Positions 1 to 11,244 of a stretch of 44,502 bases of DNA are shown piece by piece. The stretch covers positions 1 to 44,502 of the forward strand of contig CAJXOR010000008.1 in the NCBI GenBank assembly GCA_913057715.1. Reading direction: 5' to 3'. The notes under the pieces are model-generated. The model was not told the DNA's origin and ran no database searches. It saw only the letters and a list, made by a program, of their open reading frames with translations. The translations under genes were made by a program, and so were the position numbers. The stretch's first letter is position 1; every line of letters begins with the position of its first letter. Source of the DNA: an uncultured Moraxellaceae bacterium. GTDB lineage: Bacteria; Pseudomonadota; Gammaproteobacteria; Pseudomonadales; Moraxellaceae.

Positions 1-26
1 GGCTCGGAGATGTGTATAAGAGACAG
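1..26 (+). other. Nextera transposon adapter (artefact)
   Basis: Positions 8-26 read AGATGTGTATAAGAGACAG, the Tn5 mosaic end of Nextera libraries, and positions 1-7 match the end of the read-2 primer. This is library-construction sequence, not genome; genomic sequence starts at 27. Confidence 0.97.
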
Positions 27-613
27 GTGGCAAATACCGCGGCAACGCCACGCGCGAGCTGGTGAAAACCGATACCGATAAGTGGCTTTACCAGTTCAAG
101 TCTTCAATCCCTGTGGTTGGTTCAGCCAAGCAAAAGTCGGTGTTCACTGAAAAAGATGGGCAAATCAAGCCGCTCAGCAGCCAAACCAAGTACAAAATCC
201 TGTTTTATAAAAAGCAGTCTGATCTGGTTTTTGACTATGCCAATAAGCAACTTCGCACCACCGAAGACGGGACTAAGAAAACCTACCCGCTTAACCAACC
301 CGCCTATGACGACATGAGTATCGAGATCAAGCTACGTGAGGATCTCAAGGCCGGTAAACTTAAAAGCAGCTACTGGTTAGCCGATGAAGACGGGATCGAG
401 CAGATGAAGCTCATCAATCACGGCAAGACCACCATCAAGGTGCCTGCTGGTACGTATGAGGTGTTAAAGCTTGAGAAAAAACACAGCAACCCCAAGCGTA
501 AAACCTTTTTCTGGATCGCGCCCAGTCTTGATTACATGCCTGTCAGGGTCATGCAAGACGATAAAGGTAAGATCTATGACTCACAGCTGATCTCGATCGA
601 CACCAAGGGTTAG
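27..613 (+). CDS. DUF3108 domain-containing protein, 5'-truncated
   Basis: The frame is open from the adapter junction, so the N-terminus lies off the contig. A GTG at 62 is probably internal, because the codons before it (GKYRGNATREL) already look like the family. The visible protein (about 195 residues) is beta-rich, with a basic sheet pattern, a 'KTTIKVPAGTYEVLKLEKK' segment and the 'FWIAPSLDYMPVRV' ending typical of DUF3108, a family of predicted periplasmic or outer-membrane-facing proteins of unknown function. In Pseudomonas-type genomes a DUF3108 gene follows purN; here the upstream neighbour is missing. The signal peptide expected for the family would be in the lost part. A bidirectional hairpin terminator follows 28 bp after the stop. 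Confidence 0.8.
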
Positions 614-641
614 TTCTGGTTGGCTTATAAACTTCCAAATT

Positions 642-673
642 AAAAAAGCGCTCGCAGGTGAGCGCTTTTTTTT
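642..673. terminator. Bidirectional intrinsic terminator
   Basis: Stem GCGCTC (648-653) pairs with GAGCGC (660-665). It is flanked by six A on the left and eight T on the right, so it can terminate both the DUF3108 gene (+) and wrbA (-), which converge here. Confidence 0.9.
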
Positions 674-701
674 GTGCATGGGAGTTCAGTCAAACCAAGT
701 T

Positions 702-1310
702 TTACGCCTCGCCGCGTTTGAGCTGCTGAGCAAACTCAGCTAAGCGTTTACCCTGTGCCACAGCCAGCTTGCGCTCGTCGCTGTGAAAGGGCTGATCATG
801 CCCCATACCTGTTACCCTGCCCGCGCCATAAGGTGTGCCGCCATGCTGGGTGTGGGTCAACTCATCGATCGAGTAAGGAAGCCCCATCAGCACCATGCCT
901 TGGTGAAACAGCGGCAGCATCATGGAGAGGATCGTGGCCTCATGTCCGCCGTGCAGGGTGCCGGTCGCAGTGAAGCAGCAAGCTGGTTTGCCCGCCAAGG
1001 TTCCGTTCATCCACTGAGTGTTGGTCTGCTCTAAAAAGTACTTAACCGGAGCGGCCATGTTGCCAAAACGACCCGGGGAGCCGAGGGCGAGCGCATCGCA
1101 GTGGTTGAGGTCATCGGGGCTGGCGTAGAGCTCACCCTCACTTGGGATCGCAGGTTTTAGCTCATCAATCACTGTCGCCACATCAGGAAGCTGGCGAAGT
1201 ACTGCATTGGCTCCAGTGGACTCCACCCCTTCAGCGATTGCGTGAGCAACATCGCGCGTGGTGCCGTACTTTGAGTAAAAAACAATCAATACCGAAACTG
1301 GCTGACTCAT
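702..1310 (-). CDS. wrbA: NAD(P)H:quinone oxidoreductase, WrbA flavodoxin type
   Basis: A 202-residue flavodoxin-fold protein of the WrbA (type IV NQO) family, which reduces quinones by two electrons using FMN and NAD(P)H in the cytoplasm. The FMN phosphate-binding loop is visible near residues 12-18 (YSKYGTT). The family signature GSPGRFGNMAAPVKYFL lies at residues 77-93, with Gly where Thr is usual in GSPTRFGNM. The FMN-stacking region CCFTATGTLHGGHE is at 111-124. Length matches the family (about 200). It is transcribed alone, divergent from yihY, and the 186-bp spacer holds one copy of the recurring GACATTTT word. The function is confident; physiological role (oxidative or quinone stress) is inferred from the family. 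Confidence 0.93.
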   Translation of the reverse strand: MSQPVSVLIVFYSKYGTTRDVAHAIAEGVESTGANAVLRQLPDVATVIDELKPAIPSEGELYASPDDLNHCDALALGSPGRFGNMAAPVKYFLEQTNTQWMNGTLAGKPACCFTATGTLHGGHEATILSMMLPLFHQGMVLMGLPYSIDELTHTQHGGTPYGAGRVTGMGHDQPFHSDERKLAVAQGKRLAEFAQQLKRGEA

Positions 1311-1330
1311 GAAAACTCCCTAAACAGGCT

Positions 1331-1338
1331 GACATTTT
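1331..1338 (+). repeat. Intergenic GACATTTT word, copy 1
   Basis: The octamer GACATTTT is followed here by AGGAA rather than the RCY seen at the other copies. It lies in the wrbA/yihY divergent spacer. Function unknown. Confidence 0.35.
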
Positions 1339-1505
1339 AGGAACTTGGCACCGGCTGCGCTACCGCGTCGTGGTTAGGATTGGTAACACAAACGGCATCC
1401 TAAAAAGTCCAGATCACCCTGGATAAGATCAATTAAACTCAGGTTTACTGGACTTCCCGTACTGGTATTGGCCAAACTGCACCTAATGATAACGACGTGA
1501 CCTCC

Positions 1506-2825
1506 ATGACTCCGGATCAAATTCACCACAAACTCAAAGCCTTTTGGGTCTATCGCCTGATGCGTTTCGTCACGCTTCGCTTTATGCAGGATCAGTGCAC
1601 CAACATGGCGGCCAGGCTGACATTTGCCCTCTTGCTCTCAATCGTACCGCTGATCACCGTGGTGTTCGTGGCGCTATCAACTATCCCAGCCTTATCAGGG
1701 GTGCGCTCACAAATCGAAACCCTGATCTACTCAAGCCTACTGCCGCGAACGGGTCTTGAGATTTCCCAATACCTAAACGACTTTACCAGCAACTCATCTA
1801 ACTTAACCGCGATGGGTGTCGCCGCGCTGTTCATCACCAGCATGATCATGATCGGACGGATTGAGGGCGCGCTCAACGAGATTTGGCGCATCAAAAACGT
1901 CGGTATCGGGGTGCGCCGTATCGCACGCTACTGGGTCATGATCACGCTGGGGCCACTGCTGCTGGCTGTGATCTTCGCCCTCTCAGGCGCCCTGCAGTCC
2001 ATGGATCTACTGAACCAAACCGTCGCCGGCTATCAGGTCGACTGGGCTGTCTGGGCTTATATCTCAAGCTATCTGCTCTCGCTTGCCAGTTTTGCACTGC
2101 TGTTTTGGTTTGTGCCCAACACCAAAGTGAGTATCAAAAATGCCATCATTGCCGGGGTCTTCACCGGTGTCGTGTTCGATATCTTTAAGCAGCTCTTTAG
2201 CCTAATTATCGGGCGCTTCACGAGCTATGAGTTTGTTTACGGGGCATTTGCCGCGCTGCCCATCTTTTTGGTCTGGATCAATGTCTCTTGGATCATCATC
2301 CTCTATGGGGCTGAGTTCTGCTTTTCCTTAGGTCGATTTGATAAGCGAGGCTCACGCAACTTGCCCGCCTTGTTTACCTTGGTTGAGCTGTTTGCCCTGT
2401 TTTATAAAGCTCACATGCGCGGTGAGACGGTGAGTGAACAGCAAGTCAACCAAACCCTAAAAGGCATCAACCGCATGGGCGGATTTGATCCGCTCAGTCT
2501 GTTTAAGCGCGCTGAGCTGATCACTGAGACACCCAGCGGCAAGTACGCGCTGATCAAGAGCCCCTCCAAAGTCACCCTTTGGGACTTAGTGCTGATGAGC
2601 CCAACCGGATTGCCCGATATAAAAGAGCTTAAGAGTATGTGTGCTGAGTCTCCGTATCAAAGTTTGCGCGAGGATATATCCAAATCTGCCAACCAGTTAA
2701 AGCAGCGTTACAACTTCTCGATGCAACAGTTTTTTGACGACAAGGTGCTGCACACCCCCATGTTTGATTTGAAGTCAGACACACCCAAAGTGGTGACTCA
2801 GTTGCACACCCCTGATCAAAACTGA
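1506..2825 (+). CDS. yihY: YihY/BrkB family inner-membrane protein
   Basis: A member of the YihY/virulence factor BrkB family (historically mis-named RNase BN), an integral inner-membrane protein of unknown biochemical function. About six membrane segments occupy roughly residues 40-280, with family-typical 'NMAARLTFALLLSIVPL' near the first and 'YGAFAALPIFLVWINVSWIIILYGAE' at the last. The final 150 residues form a soluble extension containing a winged-helix-like stretch (around 340-380) that is longer than in E. coli YihY (290 residues). I place the start at ATG 1506; an in-frame GTG at 1497 is possible, and neither has a clear Shine-Dalgarno. The antiporter gene follows 44 bp downstream and may be co-transcribed. 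Confidence 0.88.
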   Translation: MTPDQIHHKLKAFWVYRLMRFVTLRFMQDQCTNMAARLTFALLLSIVPLITVVFVALSTIPALSGVRSQIETLIYSSLLPRTGLEISQYLNDFTSNSSNLTAMGVAALFITSMIMIGRIEGALNEIWRIKNVGIGVRRIARYWVMITLGPLLLAVIFALSGALQSMDLLNQTVAGYQVDWAVWAYISSYLLSLASFALLFWFVPNTKVSIKNAIIAGVFTGVVFDIFKQLFSLIIGRFTSYEFVYGAFAALPIFLVWINVSWIIILYGAEFCFSLGRFDKRGSRNLPALFTLVELFALFYKAHMRGETVSEQQVNQTLKGINRMGGFDPLSLFKRAELITETPSGKYALIKSPSKVTLWDLVLMSPTGLPDIKELKSMCAESPYQSLREDISKSANQLKQRYNFSMQQFFDDKVLHTPMFDLKSDTPKVVTQLHTPDQN

Positions 2826-2869
2826 TACTTCAAAGTCTCACTTCCAGATAACTCAACCAGGCAACCACC

Positions 2870-4102
2870 ATGAGCATGTATGAAACCTCCGTGATCCTGC
2901 TTTGTCTCACGGCCGCCATGGCTTACATAAATGTCCGCTTTGTTAAACTGCCGACCACCATCGGCGTCATGGCGATCTCACTGGTGCTCTCGCTCGGCAT
3001 CATCGGTCTAGATGCGCTGGGGCTAAGCGCGCTCAAAGAGATGGAGATTGAGCTACTAAGCGGCATCGACTTCCACAACGTGCTGATGGATGTGATGCTC
3101 TCCATGCTGCTGTTCGCAGGAGCCCTGCATGTCAACCTGCATGATTTAAAGACCCAGAAGTGGGCAGTTTCTTTTTTGGCCTTGATCGGCACCCTGCTCT
3201 CAACCGCCATCGTCGCGGGATTAACCTTTGTCATGCTGCCACTGTTTGGTCTCGATCTGCCGTTTATATGGTGCTTGATCTTTGGCGCCCTGATCTCGCC
3301 AACCGATCCGATTGCGGTCATGGGGATCTTAAAATCAGCAGGCGCGCCCAAAGCGGTTGAAACCACGATCGCTGGGGAGTCACTGTTTAACGATGGAGTC
3401 GGCGTGGTTCTGTTTACCCTATTGCTTGGGGTGCTAGCCAGCGGGCAGATCCCAAGTAGCCTAGATATCGCCAGCTACTTTGCTCTAGAGGCCATGGGCG
3501 GGGTGGTTTTTGGTTTTGTGCTCGGCGCGGCGGGCTACTACCTACTCAAAAGCATCGACTCCTATCAAGAAGAGGTGTTGATTACGCTTGCACTGGTTTT
3601 AGGCGGTTATGCGCTCGCGCACACCCTTCACTTATCCGGGCCTCTTGCGATGGTGGTCGCGGGGCTCATGCTGGGCAATCACGGCCGCCAAAACGCCATG
3701 AGTGATCAGACTCGCAACTATGTCGATCTGTTTTGGGAGCTGATTGATGAGATCTTAAACGCGGTGCTGTTTGTGCTCATAGGCCTTGAGATCTTGGTGA
3801 TCACGCTTGAGCTTAACGTGCTGCTGGCCGCAGTGGTGGCGATCGGTATCGCGCTCATCGCCCGAACCGCCGCTGTGCTCACCTCCTTGCAGGTGCTCAA
3901 ATCCAAACTCAACTTACCCAAAGGGGTCTGGAAGATTTTAACTTGGGGCGGCCTGCGCGGCGGTATCTCGGTGGCTTTGGTACTGGCGCTACCCATCGGA
4001 GCGGAGCGCGACCTGCTGCTCACCATGACCTATGCGATCGTGCTGTTTAGCGTGTTGGTTCAGGGCTTAAGCGTGGGGCGTGTCGCCAAAGGGCTACGCT
4101 AG
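2870..4102 (+). CDS. CPA1-family Na+/H+ antiporter
   Basis: A 410-residue polytopic protein, with about 12 hydrophobic segments, of the monovalent cation:proton antiporter-1 (NhaP/YjcE-like) family. It would exchange cytoplasmic Na+ or K+ for external protons. Family marks are SPTDPIAVMGILK (about residue 142), the ion-binding region GESLFNDGVGVVLF (about 168-181, with the Asn-Asp pair) and GGLRGGISVALVLALP near residue 365. It lacks the long cytoplasmic C-terminal regulatory tail found in many CPA1 proteins. It lies 44 bp after yihY on the same strand and is followed by a K+ channel, so this is a small cluster of ion-homeostasis genes. Na+ versus K+ specificity cannot be read from sequence. 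Confidence 0.9.
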   Translation: MSMYETSVILLCLTAAMAYINVRFVKLPTTIGVMAISLVLSLGIIGLDALGLSALKEMEIELLSGIDFHNVLMDVMLSMLLFAGALHVNLHDLKTQKWAVSFLALIGTLLSTAIVAGLTFVMLPLFGLDLPFIWCLIFGALISPTDPIAVMGILKSAGAPKAVETTIAGESLFNDGVGVVLFTLLLGVLASGQIPSSLDIASYFALEAMGGVVFGFVLGAAGYYLLKSIDSYQEEVLITLALVLGGYALAHTLHLSGPLAMVVAGLMLGNHGRQNAMSDQTRNYVDLFWELIDEILNAVLFVLIGLEILVITLELNVLLAAVVAIGIALIARTAAVLTSLQVLKSKLNLPKGVWKILTWGGLRGGISVALVLALPIGAERDLLLTMTYAIVLFSVLVQGLSVGRVAKGLR

Positions 4103-4193
4103 TAAATTATATCCTTACGATAAGGGCGCAATATCCAGTGAGTGCAAAATGTTTGTCTAGCTTGATTTATCCAAAGCTGCAAACTCACCAAAA

Positions 4194-4249
4194 ACCTAAG
4201 CCACTTACCATTAGCCACTAATTATTAGCCACTAACCATTAGCCACTAA
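4194..4249 (+). repeat. 14-bp tandem repeat upstream of the K+ channel
   Basis: Three clear 14-bp units share ATTAGCCACTAA (4208-4221, 4222-4235, 4236-4249). A diverged unit precedes them at 4194-4207 and a decayed one follows from 4250. They sit about 55 bp before the channel start. Tandem units of this length can vary in copy number. Confidence 0.8.
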
Positions 4250-4268
4250 CCACTTGGCCAATAAGAGA

Positions 4269-4275
4269 GGGAGGA
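4269..4275 (+). promoter_or_regulatory. Strong Shine-Dalgarno without a standard start codon
   Basis: GGGAGGA is the best ribosome-binding match in the area, but no ATG, GTG or TTG in the channel frame follows at normal spacing. The nearest in-frame near-cognate codon is ATC at 4279; the first usual start is GTG at 4303, 27 bp away. Confidence 0.4.
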
Positions 4276-4302
4276 CAAATCAAACCCTTTATCAAAAAAT
4301 CA

Positions 4303-5145
4303 GTGACTCAATCGCTTAATAAATCAAACATCAAATCAGTGATTGAGCGCTCCGACACGCCTGCTGGACGCCGCTTCGATGGGGTGATACAGACGCTCAT
4401 CATCTTGTCAGTGATTAGCTTTACGCTTGAAACCATGCCCGGTCTTTCCACTTGGCAAAAGCTGCTGCTGACTGGCTTTGAAGTTTTCTGTGTTTTGGTT
4501 TTCACCCTTGAGTACGTTAGCCGGATATGGGTAGCCGAGCATAAATTGAAGTTTATATTTAGTTTTTATGGGCTGGTGGATTTGCTGGCTATCTTGCCAT
4601 TTTACCTAAGCTTTGGGGTTGATCTCAGAACCCTGCGCGCGTTCAGGCTACTCAGGTTGTTTAAGATCTTAAGGCTCCCCAAATACGCACGCGCGATCAG
4701 ACGGATCCGGCTGGCACTGGCGCTGATCAAAGAGGAGTTGATCCTGTTTTTATCGCTGTCGGGGGTTTTGCTGTATCTGTCTTCGGTCGGCATCTACTAC
4801 TTTGAACATGCCGCACAGCCTGAGGTATTTACCTCGGTGCTGCACAGTTTGTGGTGGTCACTGATCACACTGACCACGGTGGGCTATGGAGACATGTACC
4901 CGATCACTGCCGGAGGCAAACTGTTTACCTTTGCCGTGTTGCTCGTGGGGCTTGGGATCATCTCGATACCCGCTGGGTTAATCGCATCTGCATTGAGTGA
5001 GGCGCGCGACATCGCTGAGGATCAAGCTGCCGTTAATCGAGATTCTGAAGATCAAGCCACTAAAGATCAAGCCGATGAAGATCAAGGCTATGATGACCAA
5101 AAAGGTGCTGAGCCCAGCATCGGATCTGTTAAGCCGGATCAATAA
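4303..5145 (+). CDS. Voltage-gated-type potassium channel (6TM)
   Basis: A 280-residue six-helix ion channel subunit. Helices S1-S3 cover roughly residues 28-103. S4 is an unmistakable voltage-sensor-like helix (residues 109-125) with arginine or lysine at nearly every third position (R109, R112, R115, R118, K121, R124). The pore loop carries the K+ selectivity filter TVGYGD at 192-197, followed by S6 to about 230. The C-terminal 45 residues are low-complexity and rich in Asp-Gln pairs, encoded by a repeated GATCAAGC-like unit; no RCK/TrkA-N domain follows, unlike E. coli Kch. The GTG start is uncertain: a strong Shine-Dalgarno lies 27 bp upstream and the frame stays open through it. Family assignment is firm; gating is inferred. 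Confidence 0.9.
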   Translation: MTQSLNKSNIKSVIERSDTPAGRRFDGVIQTLIILSVISFTLETMPGLSTWQKLLLTGFEVFCVLVFTLEYVSRIWVAEHKLKFIFSFYGLVDLLAILPFYLSFGVDLRTLRAFRLLRLFKILRLPKYARAIRRIRLALALIKEELILFLSLSGVLLYLSSVGIYYFEHAAQPEVFTSVLHSLWWSLITLTTVGYGDMYPITAGGKLFTFAVLLVGLGIISIPAGLIASALSEARDIAEDQAAVNRDSEDQATKDQADEDQGYDDQKGAEPSIGSVKPDQ

Positions 5146-5260
5146 ACTAAGCTTGATATGAGCAAACTTGATTGTGCTGCAACTCTTTGGCTACGCGAGT
5201 CCTGAAACACGGCGGTTTATAAAAGCTGCACTAACCTAACCTTAAAGCTAGTCGGGCAAC

Positions 5261-5893
5261 TTACTCCGGAAAGCCAACCTCACTAAATTTAGTACTCATG
5301 AGCTCATGGTGCGCCTTGATCGCTGGGTGCTCCGTCATAGGCATTTTCATGAGCAGTCCAAAGTCGACCAAACAGTAAAGCGTGATATCGGCGATGCTGA
5401 GCTGATCCCCGCAGACATAGTCACTACCCGCGATCATGTCACCCAATACGCCCAGCGCCTTTAGGCCGCGCGTGCGGGCACTGTCAGCAAACTCAGGGTG
5501 CTGCGGACGGATGTCTGCCCAGCGCTCAGAGTCGTACTGCACCGAGAGCAACAGATAGGTTTGAATCTCAAGCTCGATGTGACGATCCATCTGCGAGACC
5601 TTGGCCTGATCCAGCGCGCCCGATCCGAACAAACCCGTATCGCCGGTCACTGCCCCAAGATACCGGCAGACCGCATGCGAGTCACTGATCACCTCGGTTT
5701 CTCCCTCGCCCTGAACTTCCAAAAATGGCAACTGTCCAAACGGGTTTTTCTCAAGCATAGATTCGCTTAGGTGTTCACGCTTAGGGATCGAAACCTGCTC
5801 ATAATTGATATCTAGCGACTGATTTAGGTTGTGGATAAAGAGCACAACCCGCCTTGGGTTGGGGGCAACCGGCATACCGTAAAGTGTCAACAT
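5261..5893 (-). CDS. Glutathione S-transferase family protein (GST-1)
   Basis: A 210-residue GST: an N-terminal thioredoxin-fold domain (MLTLYGMPVAPNPRRVVLF, then NPFGQLPFLE with the cis-proline, then ISDSHAVCRYL with the glutathione-binding Asp-Ser pair) and a C-terminal all-helical domain with the hydrophobic-staple-like GDQLSIADITLYCLVDF. The ATG at 5893 is chosen because AGGAG lies 7 bp before it and the family begins with this strand; an in-frame start at 5938 would add 15 unrelated residues. The substrate is unknown. It diverges from hemB. A second, only distantly similar GST lies at 21100-21762. Confidence 0.9.
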   Translation of the reverse strand: MLTLYGMPVAPNPRRVVLFIHNLNQSLDINYEQVSIPKREHLSESMLEKNPFGQLPFLEVQGEGETEVISDSHAVCRYLGAVTGDTGLFGSGALDQAKVSQMDRHIELEIQTYLLLSVQYDSERWADIRPQHPEFADSARTRGLKALGVLGDMIAGSDYVCGDQLSIADITLYCLVDFGLLMKMPMTEHPAIKAHHELMSTKFSEVGFPE

Positions 5894-6047
5894 AAGCTTG
5901 CTCCTGATTTGATCGATCATAGTGTGGTTAGCAGCCAATCTAACAAACTAAACCGACTTGGCTGTTGAGGGTTTGAAACCTTGGGTTGTGTTTGAACAGG
6001 CGATGAGCTCTTGGCGTCATGAAGCATGGCCTCAGTTGCTTGGGTGA

Positions 6048-9370
<3,323 letters not shown>

Positions 9371-9388
9371 AGTAAGTTAAGCACCGCC

Positions 9389-9430
9389 CATAAACACAAA
9401 CGGCTCCCTAGGGAGCCGTTTGTGTTTATG
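9389..9430. terminator. Perfect 42-bp palindrome, probable bidirectional terminator
   Basis: All 21 bases of the left arm pair with the right arm about a centre between 9409 and 9410 (CCCT/AGGG). Outer arms are A-rich and T-rich (AAACACAAAC / GTTTGTGTTT), giving a weak U-rich trail on either strand. It separates convergent rlmKL (+) and the secreted-protein gene (-). Confidence 0.75.
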
Positions 9431-9443
9431 CCTTGATCCAAAG

Positions 9444-10232
9444 TTAATTTCGATTAACCGTAACCACCGTGCTGACTTCTCCAGACCTCAGATTGATGGT
9501 TTCAAGACCGAAATCATCGTCGATTCTGACGTAAGACTGATCAATGATTAAATTTGATCGAAAGGTAAATGCCCCAAAGTCTTGGTCAGCCAATATGTTG
9601 AATTCAGAGTTACTCAAATTACTCAACAAGATATTTTCCAAGATGCTACTCGTCCCGCTGCCCAAGCCATATTGATCATTGATAAAAGACAAAACTTGAA
9701 AATCAATCAGTTCGTCATCCAAATCCATAGCTAAACCCAGAGACCCGCGGGTTAAATTATTGTTGAAAGCTAAGTTGTCATTTTGGGTGACATTGAAGCC
9801 CAGTGAACCTAAGAAGTTATCCGCTAACGGTGTGTCACTAGAACCAGCCCCCTTGGTCGCCGCTAACTCGGTTAGATCAAGTTTATCGCCCAGATCAGCT
9901 TGTGCTGAGATTAGCTCGTTGTTTTCATCAGTAAACTGATCAGCATTTACACTACTGAGCACCGGGCTCTCAAGGTTTTCTTCATTTTGCTGACAAGCAA
10001 GGAGGCCTAAAGTTTGAGCCTGACTGAGCGATTGACTAATCAATCCAGAAGGAGCCAAGGCAGCACAAGTAGCCGGCTCAGAGGATTTCACCGACATCAC
10101 CAATATAACTGGCAGTGCTGTCGACTGGAGCTGATCATCACTCATCTGCTCCACTGCCCAACTGGTTTGAGACGCTCCCAAAAACATGGCAACTGCAACA
10201 CTCAGACAACTTGTATAGATCCGGTTTTCCAT
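9444..10232 (-). CDS. Secreted protein of unknown function, SD-x-L N-terminus (paralogue A)
   Basis: I do not recognise a family. The 262-residue product has a Sec signal peptide (about residues 1-26, ending SQTSWA), then VEQMSDDQLQSTA, a short hydrophobic strand (LPVILVMSV) and a two-cysteine stretch. The remainder is acidic and Asn/Asp/Leu-rich, with little lysine and alternating polar/hydrophobic pattern suggesting beta structure (for example AFTFRSNLIIDQSYVRI). AGGA precedes the ATG by 8 bp. The N-terminus aligns with the next gene (10431-10967). I recall similar post-signal S-D-x-x-L motifs in secreted or surface proteins of Acinetobacter and Pseudomonas, but the glutamine-glycine that usually follows is absent. 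Surface or envelope location is inference. Confidence 0.8.
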   Translation of the reverse strand: MENRIYTSCLSVAVAMFLGASQTSWAVEQMSDDQLQSTALPVILVMSVKSSEPATCAALAPSGLISQSLSQAQTLGLLACQQNEENLESPVLSSVNADQFTDENNELISAQADLGDKLDLTELAATKGAGSSDTPLADNFLGSLGFNVTQNDNLAFNNNLTRGSLGLAMDLDDELIDFQVLSFINDQYGLGSGTSSILENILLSNLSNSEFNILADQDFGAFTFRSNLIIDQSYVRIDDDFGLETINLRSGEVSTVVTVNRN

Positions 10233-10430
10233 AACGCTGATCCTTTAATTTAACTTTAACGTAACATTCAACCGAGTGACAATCAACGCTCGAAACCTAC
10301 CGCTTATCCTAATATTATGAAATCAGAGGTCTCAGCGCGAGACAACTCGACTACTGCGAAAGCAGCAATGAAACTCTTTGATTTTGTACGCACCTCGATC
10401 TAAGCCTCAGCGTATTCGTTGGCTCGCGAT

Positions 10431-10967
10431 CTAAGGTTCTAATCTCAATCTCTGTAGCGACTCACCAAACTGCAGCGTCAAATCTCGTGTCCTTTGAAAG
10501 TCCCGATCGGTTGGTAGCGGGGTTGTTGGATCAAAGCTGGGTGAATTGCGCACGTTACCGCTATAGGGATTTTGTTCGATAAACTCGCGATTGTTTTGCA
10601 GTGCCCCGCTCAAGTTGCCGTAAAACTGCTCTGCCGGCTGATCGTTGAGCGGATCGGTTGCCCCGTAGTTCAATCCCGGTGAGCAGCTCTCAGGAGTCAG
10701 CGTGGAAGACTCGATCGGTTGATCCGATAACTCAACCCCTGCGCCCAAATCAACCCCAACATCCAACTCTGAATCAATCGGATCGCTGCAGATTTTGGCT
10801 TGGTCGCTGAGCACTGAGTTCATGACGATGCTTTGAGGTGCATTGGTTTCTGCGGCAGCTTGATTCAACTCACCATCACTCAGCTCAGTGACGCCAAGCG
10901 CAACTCCAGGAGACAGAATCAGGATCAGGCTCAAAAGCTTAATCGGCAAAATGGCAACGGTTTTCAC
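10431..10967 (-). CDS. Secreted protein of unknown function, SD-x-L N-terminus (paralogue B)
   Basis: 178 residues starting at GTG. A Sec signal peptide covers about residues 1-25 (hydrophobic LLSLILILSPGVALG), followed by VTELSDGELNQAA, then SIVMNSVLSDQAKIC. This lines up with paralogue A: S-D-x-x-L at the same distance from the signal, then I/V-V-M-S/N, then a cysteine about ten residues on. The rest is acidic and rich in Asn, Pro and Gln, with no recognisable domain. It lies 198 bp upstream of paralogue A on the same strand, so they may be co-transcribed. No clear Shine-Dalgarno is visible, so the start is less certain than the frame. Function unknown. Confidence 0.72.
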   Translation of the reverse strand: MKTVAILPIKLLSLILILSPGVALGVTELSDGELNQAAAETNAPQSIVMNSVLSDQAKICSDPIDSELDVGVDLGAGVELSDQPIESSTLTPESCSPGLNYGATDPLNDQPAEQFYGNLSGALQNNREFIEQNPYSGNVRNSPSFDPTTPLPTDRDFQRTRDLTLQFGESLQRLRLEP

Positions 10968-11244
10968 ATGAGCGCACCCAAAGGATGATGCTTAAAAATT
11001 AGCACCGCGCTGTTAGTCAAACAAGCAACCAGCGGCAAGTTAAGGACCAACGGCCAGTAAAAGACCGGTTAGAAACACATATACCACCAATAGCGCGCGA
11101 TACATTCTCACAAATATGCAGAGTGTTAACTCACCGCTGAGAGCCCAACTCTTGTCGATTTGACTCATCAACTCAAGGTCAAAAAGCCGGCTTAAGCCGC
11201 ATCAAATCAGAACTCATGTTACCCCGTATAAATCACGGTCCAAC

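Noticed and set aside
10968-11244. Hidden small gene between the secreted protein and rlmA
   Set aside because: No frame with a ribosome site or protein-like composition on either strand.
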